This document shows, piece after piece, positions 1-11,995 of a stretch of 64,000 bases of DNA (its first letter is position 1; every line of letters starts with the position of its first letter). The notes under the pieces are model-generated. The model was not told the origin of the DNA. It saw only the letters and a list, made by a program, of their open reading frames with translations, and made no database searches. Location: positions 124,001 through 188,000 of the forward strand of contig BEDY01000012.1 of assembly GCA_002335605.1 (NCBI GenBank). The letters run 5' to 3'. The DNA is from Prillingera fragicola (taxonomy: Eukaryota > Basidiomycota > Tremellomycetes > Trichosporonales > Trichosporonaceae). Both the position numbers and the translations under genes were made by a program.

Positions 1-3000
1 ATGTGATGCCCCGGACGTTGCAGCCGAGCCTGACCGGGGAACAGCAAGTCGCGACTTGACAGGCAGGCCACCGCCGCGGTCATCGCTGTGTGTCGAGGTG
101 GGACGCGTACTAGGAGCCGATCCAAGGGCGTTCATGGCAATCGACCTTGCGCGCGGCGCAGGGATTGACGCCTTGGCAACAGCAGCAGGAGCAGCGCGAG
201 GAGTGCCAGGAGGCTTAATACCGGGCGCCTTGGCGATACGTGCCGCTGCTGGCGTCGGCGCTGCTCGTGCTGCTGGTGCAGGTGCCGGCGCATCGGGCTC
301 AGCAGCGACAGAACTGCGCGCATTGTTGATGAGGGGCAAGATGGTAGCCTTGGACGCGGGCTTGAGGTTGGACGTCTGCTCCATGACAAAATCGTATCCT
401 GCCCTGGCGACAACGAACGGCAAGACTGCAGTGGCGGCTTTACGCACATCTCCGTTACGGTCCTCGAGACAGGTGATAACAGGCGCGGCCATGGGTGACA
501 TATCGGCGTGTGGTGACGGTGGCTCGGCAGCCAGACGGGCAGCCAGCCAGCCAAGCACGGAAGCCCGAAGGGCGGGGTTGGTGCTTTCGAGACTGGTAGC
601 GAGCCCGACGTAGAAGGAATCGACAGAGCCAATGGCGTCCGCCATAGCCGTGAGCGTGTTAACGGCCGCCGTCCTGGTGGTCGCCTTCTGGTCTGCGCAG
701 ACGCTTGCAACAGGTGCGACAATCAACCGAGTATGCTTATCGAACGGAGGTCCCATGCCGGTCGCAATCTTCGAGATGATGCCAAGCGCAGTCATCTTGA
801 CTGACAAGTTGGTGTCCGCCATGGCCTTTTTCAGTGCGGACCCGATCTCGCCCATATTGGGCTTGAGACGCGAGTTCGACTTGATGTCGAGAACGGTGTT
901 GAGGGCCTCGTACGCCTCTTTGCGGACCTTCCAAGCATCGCTCTTATGGTCGGCGATGACGCTGGTGGAGGCAACGAGCTTGTCGAGGTCGACACGGGGG
1001 ATGAGGTCATCCAATGGATCCGCACCGCCCTTGGCCCCCTTGCCGCCAGGTCCAGCAGCGACCTCCTTCAAGTCGGCTTGCTGCCTTGTTGGCTCTGGTG
1101 GCGTTTGGCTGGCAGCCTTTTCAAACTCCTTGTTGATCGTCGTCAGGAGCTGAGGATTGAGGTCCTCGATGAAGCCAGAAATATCGGCCCCGACAAACAC
1201 CTTGATCTGGACGAGCAGCGCGGTCGCGCTCGAACGGACCATGGCGTTGGGCGAGCCAAGTGCAGCCTTGACAAAACCGATGAGCTCGCGGAGCGGGATA
1301 CCAGCAATACCAAAGTCAATGATCTGCTGTTTGATCCAGGTAAGTGCGTCCGCCTGAGCCTTGGGCGCCTTCTGCTTCGTCATCGGCTCGTAGGATTGGG
1401 CAAGGACGAATGCAAGGGAAGTCTTTTCGGCGGTGACTGTAAGGGCATCGCCAGCAGGCTTCTTGAGCTTCATGTCGCCAAGCTTGTCGGTGAGAGGTCC
1501 AATAATGAGCCCAGCCGCCGGTTTGCCAAAGGTAGCGCTCTTCTCGGCCATTAGGCCCATGACCTGGAACAGCTTGGCTGAAACCTGGAAGTTCTTCTCG
1601 CCCCATCCTGGCGTCTTGCCGAGGAAGCGCATCATTACTTCCGAGTCGACGTCTGCCCCCTCGCCGTCGCTGACCCAAGTGATCATCTCATCGGCCGCCT
1701 CCAGGCGCACCTTCCATGCAGCATCGGCGAGCTTGGTGTGGTAGTCGGCAGGGATCGACTCCTCGGCGCGAGCTGCGGCATCTTCGGGCGTGTACCGATA
1801 CTTGATTGGCTCCGATGGCGAAACAGCAAGAGTCTTTGCGCCGCCACCGCCGCTCTTCGCCGGCGGCGCAGCCTTCGCGACAGGTGCAGGTGGTGGTTTG
1901 GCAGCAGGAGGCTTGGCGGCGGGAGGCTTTGCAACAGGTGGGCGTGATGGTGGTGCGGCTCTTGGCTTCGTGGGTGATGAGGGAGCAGGGGTGGAAGCAC
2001 CTGAACTGGTAGCACTGCCTGTCGCTGTCTTGGCCAGACGCTGGAACCTGGCTGGAGGTGCGCGTGCGGGTGGAGCAAACTCGTCCATCAAGAGGTCATT
2101 GTCAAACTTGCCAGATGCCTTGATGGGTGGCGATGACGGCGGAACAGACTTCTTGACGGGAGCGCGCGCTGCCGGTGCAGCCTTTGCTGCTGGTGCTGGT
2201 GCCCGTGCGGCGGCCTTCGCTCCTCCGGTTTTGTAACGAATCTCGGCTCGGCCGAACGCGTCCTTGACCTTTGCCATTTGGATTTCGGGGACGTTCTCCA
2301 CATACGGGTTAAACGCACGCTCTCCAAGAATCTTCATCATTGTGCCCAGACACTCGGCGGCAGCAGTGCGCACAGGCTCCAAGCCGTCTGACAACAAAGT
2401 GACCAGCGCCTCGGCCATAGGCTTGACATTGTCCTTGGCTGGCGCGTCCTGGGTCATCTTGAGACTGCGATGCAAAAAGTTGAGGGTGCCCTCCTTGACC
2501 TGTGGATTCTTCGACTTGAGCGCAGTCATGACATCCTCGTGGATATCCGCGAGTGTGGTCTAAAAGTCAGTCCTGTACACTCTCTGAACACTCACAGTCA
2601 GGAAGATGGCGTCTAGCGCTTTGCCCAATGCTTCAACCACAGTCGCCTTGCGCTCTTTCAGTCGCTCCAGACAGCCAGTCATTGTCACGTTGCGGAACCG
2701 TCCAAATGGTTTCCCGATACCGTGAGCGAGGCCCTCGAGCAACTTGGCTGCCTCCATGACGACATTGACATTAGCGTCCTTGTGACACTTTGTCCCCAAG
2801 GTGGTGACAAGCGTTGCGTAGTCGTCAACGTTATCGGTTGAAACACGAGCATTCTGGGGCTGCGCGAGCACCTTGTTGCATTCCTCGCAGGCCTCAAGAC
2901 GCTCCTTCCACTTGGTGGAGCCGAGGCGCTCCATGACGTCGGATGGGAACAAGTCGAACACGTTGACCGGGTCAAGTAGCTGTAATGGGTCGATCGCTTC

Positions 3001-4094
3001 CTCCTCTTCGGGCGTTCCACCATCGTCTCCATCGGCGCCACCGGCGTCCTCTGCAGTCTCACGCTCGCGCTGTGCTGCGCGTGTGAACCGTGCTGGCTTG
3101 CCGGTACGCGCGCCTTTGCCCTCGGCGTCCAGTGCATCAAAAGACTTTTGCAAGTCGGTCATCTGCACTGGCTTGAGATCAGCGAGAGCAGGGAGCAGGG
3201 CGGGGCCGAGATAGGTGTACAGCGCCAGTGTGAGGCTAGTTCCCTCGGCTCGGACATTCTTGTCTGAGTGGGCAAAGATTTTGGGAATTGCTTTCAAGAG
3301 GAGCTTGACATCTCCGAGCCCGGACACACCAAAGCTCCTGAGAATGTCAGCTGTGTACACAACTTGCAGGTTTCGACTTACTCGACGATCTCTTTCAAGC
3401 ATGTTGCAGCTCCAGCGACAGCTTTCGGCTGCTTCGCATTAAGACCCACGAGGACGTCGCCCTGTACATTCAGCGCACGACAGACCCAAATAAATCAGCA
3501 CACTCACAACGACACCTTCACCGCCGTTCTCCACCTCCACGAACATTGCACACAGATCGATGCCCTTCTTTCGTGTGCCTGCGCGGGTGTTGCCTAGAGC
3601 CTTCTCAACAAGCGCGGGGACGACCTCGGGTCGCAACCTGTGCCCGCGTTAGCGCATTGCTGGAACCCCTTTTGTCGACACCCACCTTGCGCTCGTCTCT
3701 CCACTGTGTGTTGCAATTGCGAGGACGGCCTCGATACCCTTCTCTTGGGCGACAGCGTTCGCATCCAGACACCATTTCTTCCTGGGGAACTGTCAGCTTC
3801 CCTACGCCCGATTGCTAGTGCATACGCACAGTAGAGCGCCGTCGCTGACGAAGGGTTGAAAGAATGGGTCAGTATCGGAAGCTGTCTTTGCCGATTTTGC
3901 AATGACATCGGTGTACGCGGACAGTCGAGCTTTCCAGTTCTGTGGTATGCGGTTAGCAATAAACTCTGTGGTGGCCAGCAGCAAAGCAGGTCGACGCTCG
4001 ACAGCGTCCCAGCACAGTTACACACCTTGTGCGTACTCCGTTCAACAAGAGGAATTTGAGAAAAGTCCTCCTCCTGTGGCGGTTCGCCGTCCAT
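1..4094 (-). CDS. STU2: Stu2/XMAP215/Dis1-family microtubule polymerase, 3' end beyond window
   Basis: Multi-TOG microtubule plus-end protein that binds tubulin and promotes polymerisation at kinetochores, spindle poles and cytoplasmic plus ends. The start is ATG at 4094; codons after it give MDGEPPQEEDF and then the TOG1 opening LVERSTHK-NWKARLSAY. Exons by frame and GT-AG: 4026-4094, 3830-3939, 3686-3781, 3508-3637, 3382-3461, 2596-3337, then one long open exon from 2559 to the edge (about 1260 codons in total). I count four TOG-like HEAT arrays: TOG1 near residues 10-240, TOG2 starting near TKWKERLEA (about 303), TOG3 near AAWKVRLEA (about 675) and TOG4 near DAWKVRKEA (about 930). A Pro/Ala/Lys-rich linker separates TOG2 and TOG3. 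Ascomycete yeast Stu2 has two TOGs and metazoan XMAP215 has five, so this is an intermediate array. The coiled coil and C-terminus would lie left of the window. Shares a divergent promoter with the uridine kinase gene. Confidence 0.92.
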
Positions 4095-4576
4095 GATGGC
4101 GCACGACTAGAATGCACGCCAGTCGGCGCGGCTTATGGGATGGTTGGCAGTTGAAAGTGGTAGCGCCAAGTGAGCTGGGGATGGCCCGTGTACTGTATAT
4201 GTCGCTGGGGGTATGTGGCAGAGAAGTCAAGAAGGAATAGAGCAATGCACGACGTCTGGAAGGGAGGAGACTTGAACTATAGATGGTCGACGGGTGCTGT
4301 TGTTGACACGCGCCGAGACGTGATCCTCACCCAACTGACCTGATCCTCGGATGTATTTTACACACGTCATTGTATGCCATGTGATTATCACGTGGCTTTC
4401 TCAGGCACATCACGTGATTGTGGGGCAATCTACGTCCGATGACGCCGGACTGCGGGGAAAGGTCATGCGCGTCTGTCTCTCTCTCTGTGCTCTCTATCGC
4501 ACCTTTAGCGGCTCACACTTCCCGTCGAACAGTCATTGTTTGCCAGACATACGCGCTTCATAAACTGTCTTCCATC
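4095..4576. promoter_or_regulatory. Divergent promoter between TOG gene and uridine kinase
   Basis: 482 bp between two start codons facing away from each other. It contains a cluster of CACGTG-like and CACGTCA/TCACGTG words around 4360-4420, plus a CT-rich leader just before the plus-strand ATG. No coding sequence is supported. Shared regulation of the two genes is inference only. Confidence 0.5.
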
Positions 4577-7189
4577 ATGGCCTTGGAAGAAACCCCAGAG
4601 AGGCAGCCCACTGGCGTTTCTCGCGGCAAGAACGTTGTCATGTCCAGCCATGGCCGTGCTCCCTGGTACACGCCAGATGGCAAGACCACCGAGGCATATG
4701 TCATTGGTATTGCAGGTGGAAGCTCAAGCGGCAAGGTATGTTCAATGTAGGGTGTTGAGATAGCGACTGATTAGTCCAGACTACTGTCTCTCGCTCCCTT
4801 TTAAAGTTTCTGGACCACATTCCCACCGTCCTCATCCTGTCTCAGGACGCCTTTTACAAGCACCACACCCCAGAGGAGATTGACTTGGCGTTCAAAAATG
4901 ACTTGGATCTTGGTAAGCTGCTTTTATTGGGAGGGCACTGACGCGCAGATCATCCAAACGCCATTGACATGGACCTCTTTGCCAAGGTGGGACGTCACGG
5001 CTGTTATCCGCTGACGTAGTGAGTGCTTGGACGATCTGAGGCATGGACGCGCCACCGAGGTATGCTCTTCTGTGCTGTGTGGTAGCTGATTCAAGATTCC
5101 CGTCTATTCATTCGCCCATCACCGTGCGTTGCCTTCTTCCCACAGTACTGACGATGAAAGAACGCCAACCGGAGAAGAAGTATCTTTATGGCGCCAGCGT
5201 CATCATCGTGTAAGAATAAGCCTGTGCGACAAGGCGCTCATGCATCCAGAGAAGGTATTATGGCTTTGCAGTCCCCAGAGTTGCGTAATTTGTATGATCT
5301 CAAGATCTTTGTGGTGAGTTGTCTGGAGTTTTGTTACCGTGCTGATGGTCTAGAACTGCGACTCAGATCTTATGCTTGCACGTCGAATTCGACGTGACAC
5401 CGTTGAGCGCGGACGTGATGTGGAGGGTATTTTGGACCAGGTGAGAACAGTATGTGCAACTGAGCTAACACCCCTAGTACCTGCGCTTTGTCAAGAGCAG
5501 TTATGACAACTTTGTCCAACCCTCGTCCAAGCACGCCGATATCGTGAGACCTGCAGCGTGTGCGTCACTGACAGAGCAGATCGTACCTGGTGATCACAAC
5601 AGCACTGCCATTGATCTGATTGTCACTCACATCAAGAAACAGCTTGCTCAGCGGACACTACGTTTCCGTCGTGAGCTTGCAAGCCAGGACGACGCGGCCG
5701 ACGCCGCTAGCAAGGCGCAGATGTGCAAGGATGAGGAGGCGCACATTAGCTTGCTGCCACAGACCTCGCAGCTGCATGTGAGTGCGTCCAGCGTATTTGG
5801 TTGCTGATCTTTCAGGGCATCATGACTATTCTGCGCGACCGGAACACCAAGCGCGGTGACTTTATTTTCTACGCCGACCGCTTGTCGACCCTCATCGTCG
5901 AGTACGCTCTCACGTTCCTTCCCGGACGGCCCAAAACTATCCGCACACCAACAGGCATGGATTTCAAGGGTGTTGCCAGCTGCGACGAGGTTCGCACGCG
6001 GAAGCCTTGGTGAAGCTTGCTGACGAGCTTCAGGACATTGTGGGCATCTCCATCCTGCGCTCAGGTGGGCCATTCTCTCATGGCCTTCGCCGCGTCATCC
6101 GCGATGTGCCCATAGGCGCAATGTTGATTCAGTCCGACCCACGTACCGGAGAGCCGCTGCTACTCAATCTTACGTTACCGGAGCGCATCAAGAATCAGGA
6201 GCAAAGCGCCAAGACGCAGGTGTTTTTGCTCGACTCGCAGATGGGTACTGGTGCTGCAGCCTGTGAGTTGATGGAGCATTCGGAGGTCAAGGAGACGAGC
6301 TTGCTGCTGGCTATCTTTCTCTGGTCTCAACAGATGTCTTTCGGACGAGGTTGTTGTCGATAGAGCTGTCGGCCCATCGGTGGGCAGTTCATTGAACAAT
6401 GGGAACCTCTGTCAGCTTCACCAGTCATGTGTTCTCCACCGATCTCCGACAACTACGGCGCACCGCTAACCCTGCAGTAATGGCAATTCGTGTGCTTCTC
6501 GACCACGGCGTCCCACGTAAGTTGTCCTGCACGGCGCACACAAACGCGTCCCAAACCCTCCAAATAGGGACGAAGAAGCATCGCTCGGTCCCCATCCAAA
6601 GTGCCTAACGCACCACCTCGGTTCCTTGCGTTTGGAATCTGTTCCAGGGCCTTAGCTGTGCATCAGTGGCCGTGGGTCGCAAGCCGTTCTTGCCCTCGCA
6701 CCAGCTTCTGCTCGGCGACCGTTGGTATCGCATGGTTCAACTGAACATGCGAGTGTCCCATGAACAGATTCGGCGTGTCTCTCCCCGCGTCCCACTCCCC
6801 GCACGTCTTGACCCGTCTCGCACAGACATGGACCGCGCTGACCACCCCCAGAGGCGCACATTACGTTTCTCGCCTTCCTCGTCTCAGTCCAAGCAGTCCA
6901 CACCCTCCGCCGCGCCTTCCCCGGTGTCCGCATCGTGACTGCCGCGCTGGACAAGGGGCTGACCGAGGTCCGGCTCCCGCTCGGCCCCGGAGCTACTATA
7001 GGCGGCGAGTCGGCTGGGGACGCGGATTTCGCTGCGCGTCTCGTTGCGCGGGCAGACGATATGGCCGAGGTTGACGACGACGGGCGGAGTACCGAGGAGA
7101 GTGCGAAGGCGGATATCGTAAAGGAGAAGCTTGCTTGGGTCGTGAGTCCTGGTATGGGACATATTGGTGATCGATACTATCTTGCGTAG
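4577..7189 (+). CDS. URK1: Uridine/cytidine kinase with C-terminal UPRT-like domain (Urk1 type)
   Basis: Pyrimidine salvage enzyme phosphorylating uridine and cytidine to UMP and CMP; cytosolic. The N-terminal kinase domain has the Walker A loop GIAGGSSSGK, split by the first intron (4736-4779). It continues through the LSQDAFYK segment, the DHPNAIDMDLF segment and the LARRIRRDT lid. A C-terminal uracil-phosphoribosyltransferase-like domain follows, with GISILRSGGPF, IGAMLIQSD, MAIRVLLDHGVP, LRRAFPGVRIVTAALD and the terminal GMGHIGDRYYLA. At least ten introns are needed. Most are 36-50 nt, but those at about 6262-6477 (216 nt) and 6517-6851 (335 nt) are much longer. The join at 5990-6033 uses a weak GTTCGC donor but has a good CTGAC branch and CTTCAG acceptor, and it restores ASCDE-DIVGISILRSGG. 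Start is the first ATG in frame with the Walker region. The family match is strong; activity of the UPRT part is unknown, since in many fungal Urk1 proteins it is not catalytic. Confidence 0.93.
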
Positions 7190-7707
7190 CACTTGTAGTT
7201 TGGCTCACATGCATTGGCTATTGACATCTGGCAGTGCTCGAGGTCAGTAGAGCGCAACGTCAAGGTCGTGGGACTGTTCGTTACATCGTGACTTGTATTT
7301 TTCACAGGGGCATAAGGCGACACTCTGGGACGACGAGAGGCAAAAAGGGGAACCAATATTCAACACGCGAAAAGGCCAGCGAGCCAAAGCAGATGAGGCA
7401 AACCAAGACTGGGTGGTGGGCGCTGGAGCAGCGCAGGGTGGGGTCTACGCGGTACTGGATGCGTGCCGGGGTATGGCGAGACAGGGGGTAGTGGGGGTGT
7501 CGCGACCAGCGCTGACGGCTGGAGATGGCAGGCAAGATGGCAGCGGGGATAGTGGGTGAGCCTGCAGGCGGAGTCGAGCACAGAGCATTAGGAATGTCCC
7601 TTGTGAGGGAGGGGTATGCCGATGAGATGTAATGGGGTCCATGGTGGCCGGGCTGGGCCTTGCTACACTTTTTTTTTTTGGTTGGGGGACGACAAGTGCC
7701 AGCCAGC
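7190..7707. other. Convergent 3' intergenic spacer
   Basis: 518 bp between the stop of the uridine kinase and the stop of the C2H2 gene. It holds a T9 run at about 7671-7679 and presumably both 3' UTRs. No gene seen. Confidence 0.5.
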
Positions 7708-10552
7708 CTATGCGGCGATGCGACGGGTCTTGGGCGCGCTGCCTGCTGTGCGGGACCCGCCACGGGTGATGGCGCGGCCGCGACCTGCGCCAGAGCCGGT
7801 GGCCTTGCGCTTGGGTTTTGCGTTGAGGACAAAGTCGTCGTCAGAGTCGTTGTCGCCGCCTGCGTCGTCGTCTTCTGACTCGATCTCGTCCTCGCCCTCG
7901 GCCGAGCCGTCGTCGGAGGGCGTCCACTCTTTGCCGCCGTCATTGTCCGAGGCGTTTGGGTCCTCAAAGGTGACGTTGGCGATGCCGAGGCCGACAGATG
8001 AGATGCCAGATGCCTGGCGGTCGCGCGTGATGCCGCCAGACTGGATCTTGGACGAGAGCGTAATGTGCTGCTCGTCCGGGGTTGCCTCCTCGTTGGAGTG
8101 GGGAGGGGCAAAGACTGGTCGGCCGAGTATGCTCGGCGAGACCATGTTGGGGCTCTTGTCAAAGTTTATCCACTGCTGGCCGTTCTGCTGCTGATGCTGG
8201 TGCTGGCCGTTGTAGTAGGGCTGCTGGGGGTTCATCTGCCCGCCGGGGAACATGTTCATTGGGGGCAGGGACTGGGGCGTCTGGGTCACGTTGAGGAGGG
8301 AGGAGGCGGTAGAGGCGGTAGAGGCAGTTGAGGAGAAGCGAAACTGGCAAGGGCGGCCACCAGGCATGGGGTAGGTGGTGCCGTTGGTGCTCCACTCAAC
8401 CTTGGGCTGGATGCACTGGTCCTTGGCATTGATGGGCGATGCGTGGGCAGTCTCGGGAGACTGCTTTAGCAAAGATCCCTCGACCTCGTCCCAGTGATCG
8501 CTCTGTGCGCTTGCTCGCCTGGGGAGGGGAGCACGGGTGAGCTGCCCGTTTAGCTGGTTCCAGCCGTGGCTGACCGAGGGCACACCGGGAGCGGAGTGGA
8601 AGCGCTGCATGTGCGGAGGCGCAGAGTGGAGAGGCTGGCCGTTGGCGGTACCGAGGCCCGACATGTTCATGCCTGACGAGGCCATGTGCTGCTGTTCAAG
8701 CGCAGTGAAGGGCATGTTGTACGCCGTCGACTGCTGGAACTTTATCGCTGGCACAGAGCCGATTTCCACCAGAGGCTCGGGGCTGGCGGCGTGCTCGGAC
8801 AGCGGCGACTGGCGCTGACCCTGGAGCTTGTTGCCCTCCATCTTGACCTGGGGGTTCATTGACTGCAGACCGTTGGGGTAGTACGACGGCTGGAGCGACT
8901 GGTTCATGGGTGGCAGAGCGAGCTGACCAGGAGCGAAACCGCCACCGACTCCACCCCAGGGTGCTTGAGGCATCTGGACGGGCATGTGGTTGGGGTCGTT
9001 TGTGAACTGGCGCATCTGGTTCGAGTCCTGCTTGAAGTAGATCATGTTGTTGTTCATCATGCCGTTGCTAGGGACCCGCGAGATCGAGTTGTCCTGGTAC
9101 GAGAAGACCTGCTGGTCGCCGTTGGTGTACTCTGGGCCGGCGAGGCCAATGTGGCTTTGCCCCGAGGGGTCGTCGTAGATGTGGTTGAGCTCGTGTCGGT
9201 CACCCTGGCCCGCTTGGCCGGCCTGCTCGGACCCGGCTCCGGCATGGGCGAGGGCTCCCTGCGGGCTGTGGCCTTGCGCTTCTGCGTGCGTGTTGTGGAA
9301 GTAGGGGCGGAGACCGTTGCTGGGCGCGAGCTGGCTGCTGTGGAGCTGACCATTGACGAACCCGCCATTGTAGTACGCCGCTCCCTCTGGCGGGTGAGAG
9401 GCGGCGAAGGAGTGAGGGTGGCCGGTGGTGCTGGGGGAGGTGCCATACTCCTGGGTGTCGCTTCCAGACGCGGGGACTGAGCCTCCGGCGAGAAACGACT
9501 GGGTTGGGGTTCGAAACGCAGGAATGTGGAGTGCTCGCACCGAACTTGAAGTAGGCGGAGGCAGGTCGGGATGCTGCCTCTTGAAGTGTTTCAGATATGT
9601 GTTGCGGCGAGCAAACTGGCGGCCACAGCCGGGAACCTTGCAACCGTAGGGACGCTTTCCTGTACTGAGGCTGGTCAGTATAAATCTGAGCTGATCTATC
9701 CCAAGTACTTACTGAATGCGGCGGTGACGAGCGAGCGAACTCGAGTCGGCAAACGCCTTGTTGCAAGTCTCGCAGTGGTGGGGGCGCTCACCCGTGCTGC
9801 AGGGTTAGACACCACACAAACAACCAAACAAAAAGATGCTCACTGAACGCGTGTGTGTACTGTCAGAGCAGAGCGCTGGATGAATGCCTTGCCGCAACCA
9901 CGGTAGACACAGATGAATGGCCTTGTTGTCAGCACGTGACTACCCGATGTGAGCCTCACCTCTCGTTGGTGTGGATGCGAAAGTGGCGCGCGAGATCGCT
10001 CTTGCGGGCAAAGGCGCGGTCGCAGTGATCAAACTTGCACACGAACGGGCGGACCATAAAGTCGTGCCCTGGGCCGACATGGTTGGAATCGTTGACCAGC
10101 TGTCGGGGGGAAGCAGATGAACGAGTATTGGGGACGGTCACAGAGGAAGCAAAGGGACGTTTGCGTGGTTGAGGTGGTGGAGCATCAAGAGTGGAATAGC
10201 GGTGGACGGAAGGCGGGTGGACGCGGGGTGGATGAAGAAGTTCAAAGTTGCGGTGCCGGGAGAGGAGTGGAGGAGTAGCCAGAACAATGGGAGAAGCGAG
10301 TTCGAGTGGCGTCAAGGGAGTGGAGGGACGGTGTGGTGGGGAGATGGTAGATGAAGGCATGGCGAAAAGAAGTGTCAGCTAGTGCAAGGAGGAAGTAGTG
10401 ATGATGTGGTGGTAAAGGATGATACCAGCTCGGAGGTGGTGCCAGTGCAAGTGAGGAAGGATAGGGGTGGCCAATAACGGTGGCAGTTGGGAGAGCAGGG
10501 AGAAAGATGTGGGGGGATACGATCAAAATGTACTCACGTCGAGGACGTCCAT
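7708..10552 (-). CDS. C2H2 zinc-finger transcription factor with four fingers and a long disordered C-terminus
   Basis: Probable nuclear DNA-binding regulator; target unknown. Four tandem classical fingers lie at the N-terminus: [10 protein letters not shown]...[15 protein letters not shown]...[13 protein letters not shown]...HRRIH and [10 protein letters not shown]...HFKRQH, joined by TGERP-type linkers. About 610 residues of Gln/Asn/Ser/Pro-rich sequence follow, ending in an acidic segment and a basic [18 protein letters not shown] tail. Exons: 10538-10552, 9960-10099, 9844-9921, 9713-9796, 7708-9664, totalling 2274 nt (757 residues). Three introns fall inside finger-linker histidine codons and all phases agree. 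I chose ATG 10552 (CCAACATGGAC context, then a GTGAGT donor), which gives [16 protein letters not shown]. An in-frame ATG at 10360 inside the first intron would add an unusual Pro/Ser/Thr-rich N-terminus if that intron were retained. I cannot name an orthologue. Confidence 0.85.
10100..10537 (-). other. 438-nt first intron with a 277-nt AG-free tract
   Basis: Read on the minus strand, the intron opens with GTGAGT at 10537. It has a CTGAC motif at 10378-10374 and ends in GACAG at 10100. Between 10378 and 10102 there is no AG dinucleotide (no CT on the plus strand). The tract is pyrimidine-rich. Joining the flanking exons is phase 0 to phase 0. Confidence 0.6.
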
Positions 10553-11719
10553 GTTGGAGTGAATGTTGGTGTTTTTGTGGGTTACCTCTTGAAGACGGGA
10601 GGGGCACCGAGGATCACCAAGGCCGTGGTGGCTGTCGACGACGAGGGAAGACGACGACGAGGGCGTAATGGTGAAAGACGAGCGCAGTGATACGCGCTAG
10701 GGATAAGGGGCGGGGGAGTAGGGATGGATCGGCAAACGAGTGTCTCAAAGGACGTGTCTGATGGTGACAGCGTTGCTCTCTGGACAACGGGCGTAGGGCG
10801 AGGAGATCCAATGTGGATCAAGCAGAGGGCGAGTAGGGGACGTGGACGCGTAGAGAGGTGAAGAGCGTAGTTGAGAGTGACTGTTGGTCGATGGATCCAC
10901 TATTTATCACCCAGGGGGTTGAGGGATATAATAGACAAAGAGACTAGAAGTTGTTGCCACCACACACGAATTGCGGGTCAGGCAGGAGACGACGAGGTGG
11001 AAAGAATAAAGGGCAAGACGGCGTTGAACACGCGAGGCCTGGACGAATGAAGGAGGCGTCTGGAATGGCGTGTTTTCCACCAGGAGACGACGACGTAGAG
11101 CACGACAGAAAGAGACGCGCCGAGGATATGTTCAGGAGTTTTGATTGTACCAGTTCCAAAGTGGCGGAAAGCAGGAGCGGGCCAGGAGGAGCAAGAGGAC
11201 AACGGGTGACGGATCAACAATGAGCAAGGCGCAGCGTTAGCATCGCCCCAGGGCTATCAGGACTACCCCGCCAGCGGAGGGCGCACACTCACACAGTCAA
11301 CCTGGACGTGCACACACAAGCTCCAAAGGCAAGAGAGGCAGAGTCACGGAAGATGGTGGGGGGCTTGGACTGCGCGGCGCGACGCGCGTGGGGGCAGAGA
11401 GATGGGAGTGTTTCGGCACGAATCGGCTGTCGGAGCAAGTGTATGTGTGTGTGCATGTGCGTGTTGGTGTGGGGCGCAGGACAAAGGATGGCGGACATGA
11501 AGATCGAAAGGAAGGAAGGAGGGGTTGGATAACGCGGGGTATGCGAGGCGCAGAGGGTTGGCGTGGGCGGTGGTGGCAGAGTCCAGAAGGTGGTGGCATG
11601 GTGGAGGCAGGGACGAAACGAGGGGAGGTGGTCAGTGCGTGTCGACTGGGAGATCTGGAGGAGGACGCAGGGACGGGAGAAGGAAGCAGACCCAGAAGAA
11701 GAAGAGCAGGAGTAGGAAG

Positions 11720-11781
11720 CACACACACACACAGCAGGGTGCGGCACAGTCGGCCACAAGGGGTCCGAGCACACACACACA
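11720..11781. repeat. Two (CA)n dinucleotide runs
   Basis: (CA)7 at 11720-11733 and (CA)6 at 11770-11781, read on the plus strand. Confidence 0.9.
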
Positions 11782-11955
11782 CCACTATCAAACGCGGTGG
11801 CGTCCCTGGATGCTGCATGAGACTCGTCTGCTGGAACCCAGGCACCAGGCACAGCGCCAGCCGGCCAGGAACCAAACCATGACTGGCTGATACGCTGCTG
11901 CTGGCTGGCGGCTTGTGCTTCTGAACAAGCGCACTGCTTGCTGCTGGCGCACTGC

Positions 11956-11957
<2 letters not shown>

Positions 11958-11993
<36 letters not shown>
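11958..11993. repeat. (GCT)12 trinucleotide microsatellite
   Basis: Twelve uninterrupted GCT units (CAG/AGC on the minus strand), followed by GGGCGC. It is about 1.4 kb upstream of the C2H2 start codon and outside any gene I can support. Confidence 0.95.

Positions 11994-11995
<2 letters not shown>

Noticed and set aside
5976..6033. Apparent frameshift in the uridine kinase UPRT domain
   Set aside because: A 44-nt intron (5990-6033) with a CTGAC branch and CTTCAG acceptor restores the conserved sequence, so no indel is needed.
9956..10360. Start of the C2H2 protein at ATG 10360
   Set aside because: It gives a Pro/Ser-rich leader inside an AG-free tract where open frames are expected. ATG 10552 with a consensus donor joins in phase. 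Kept only as an alternative.
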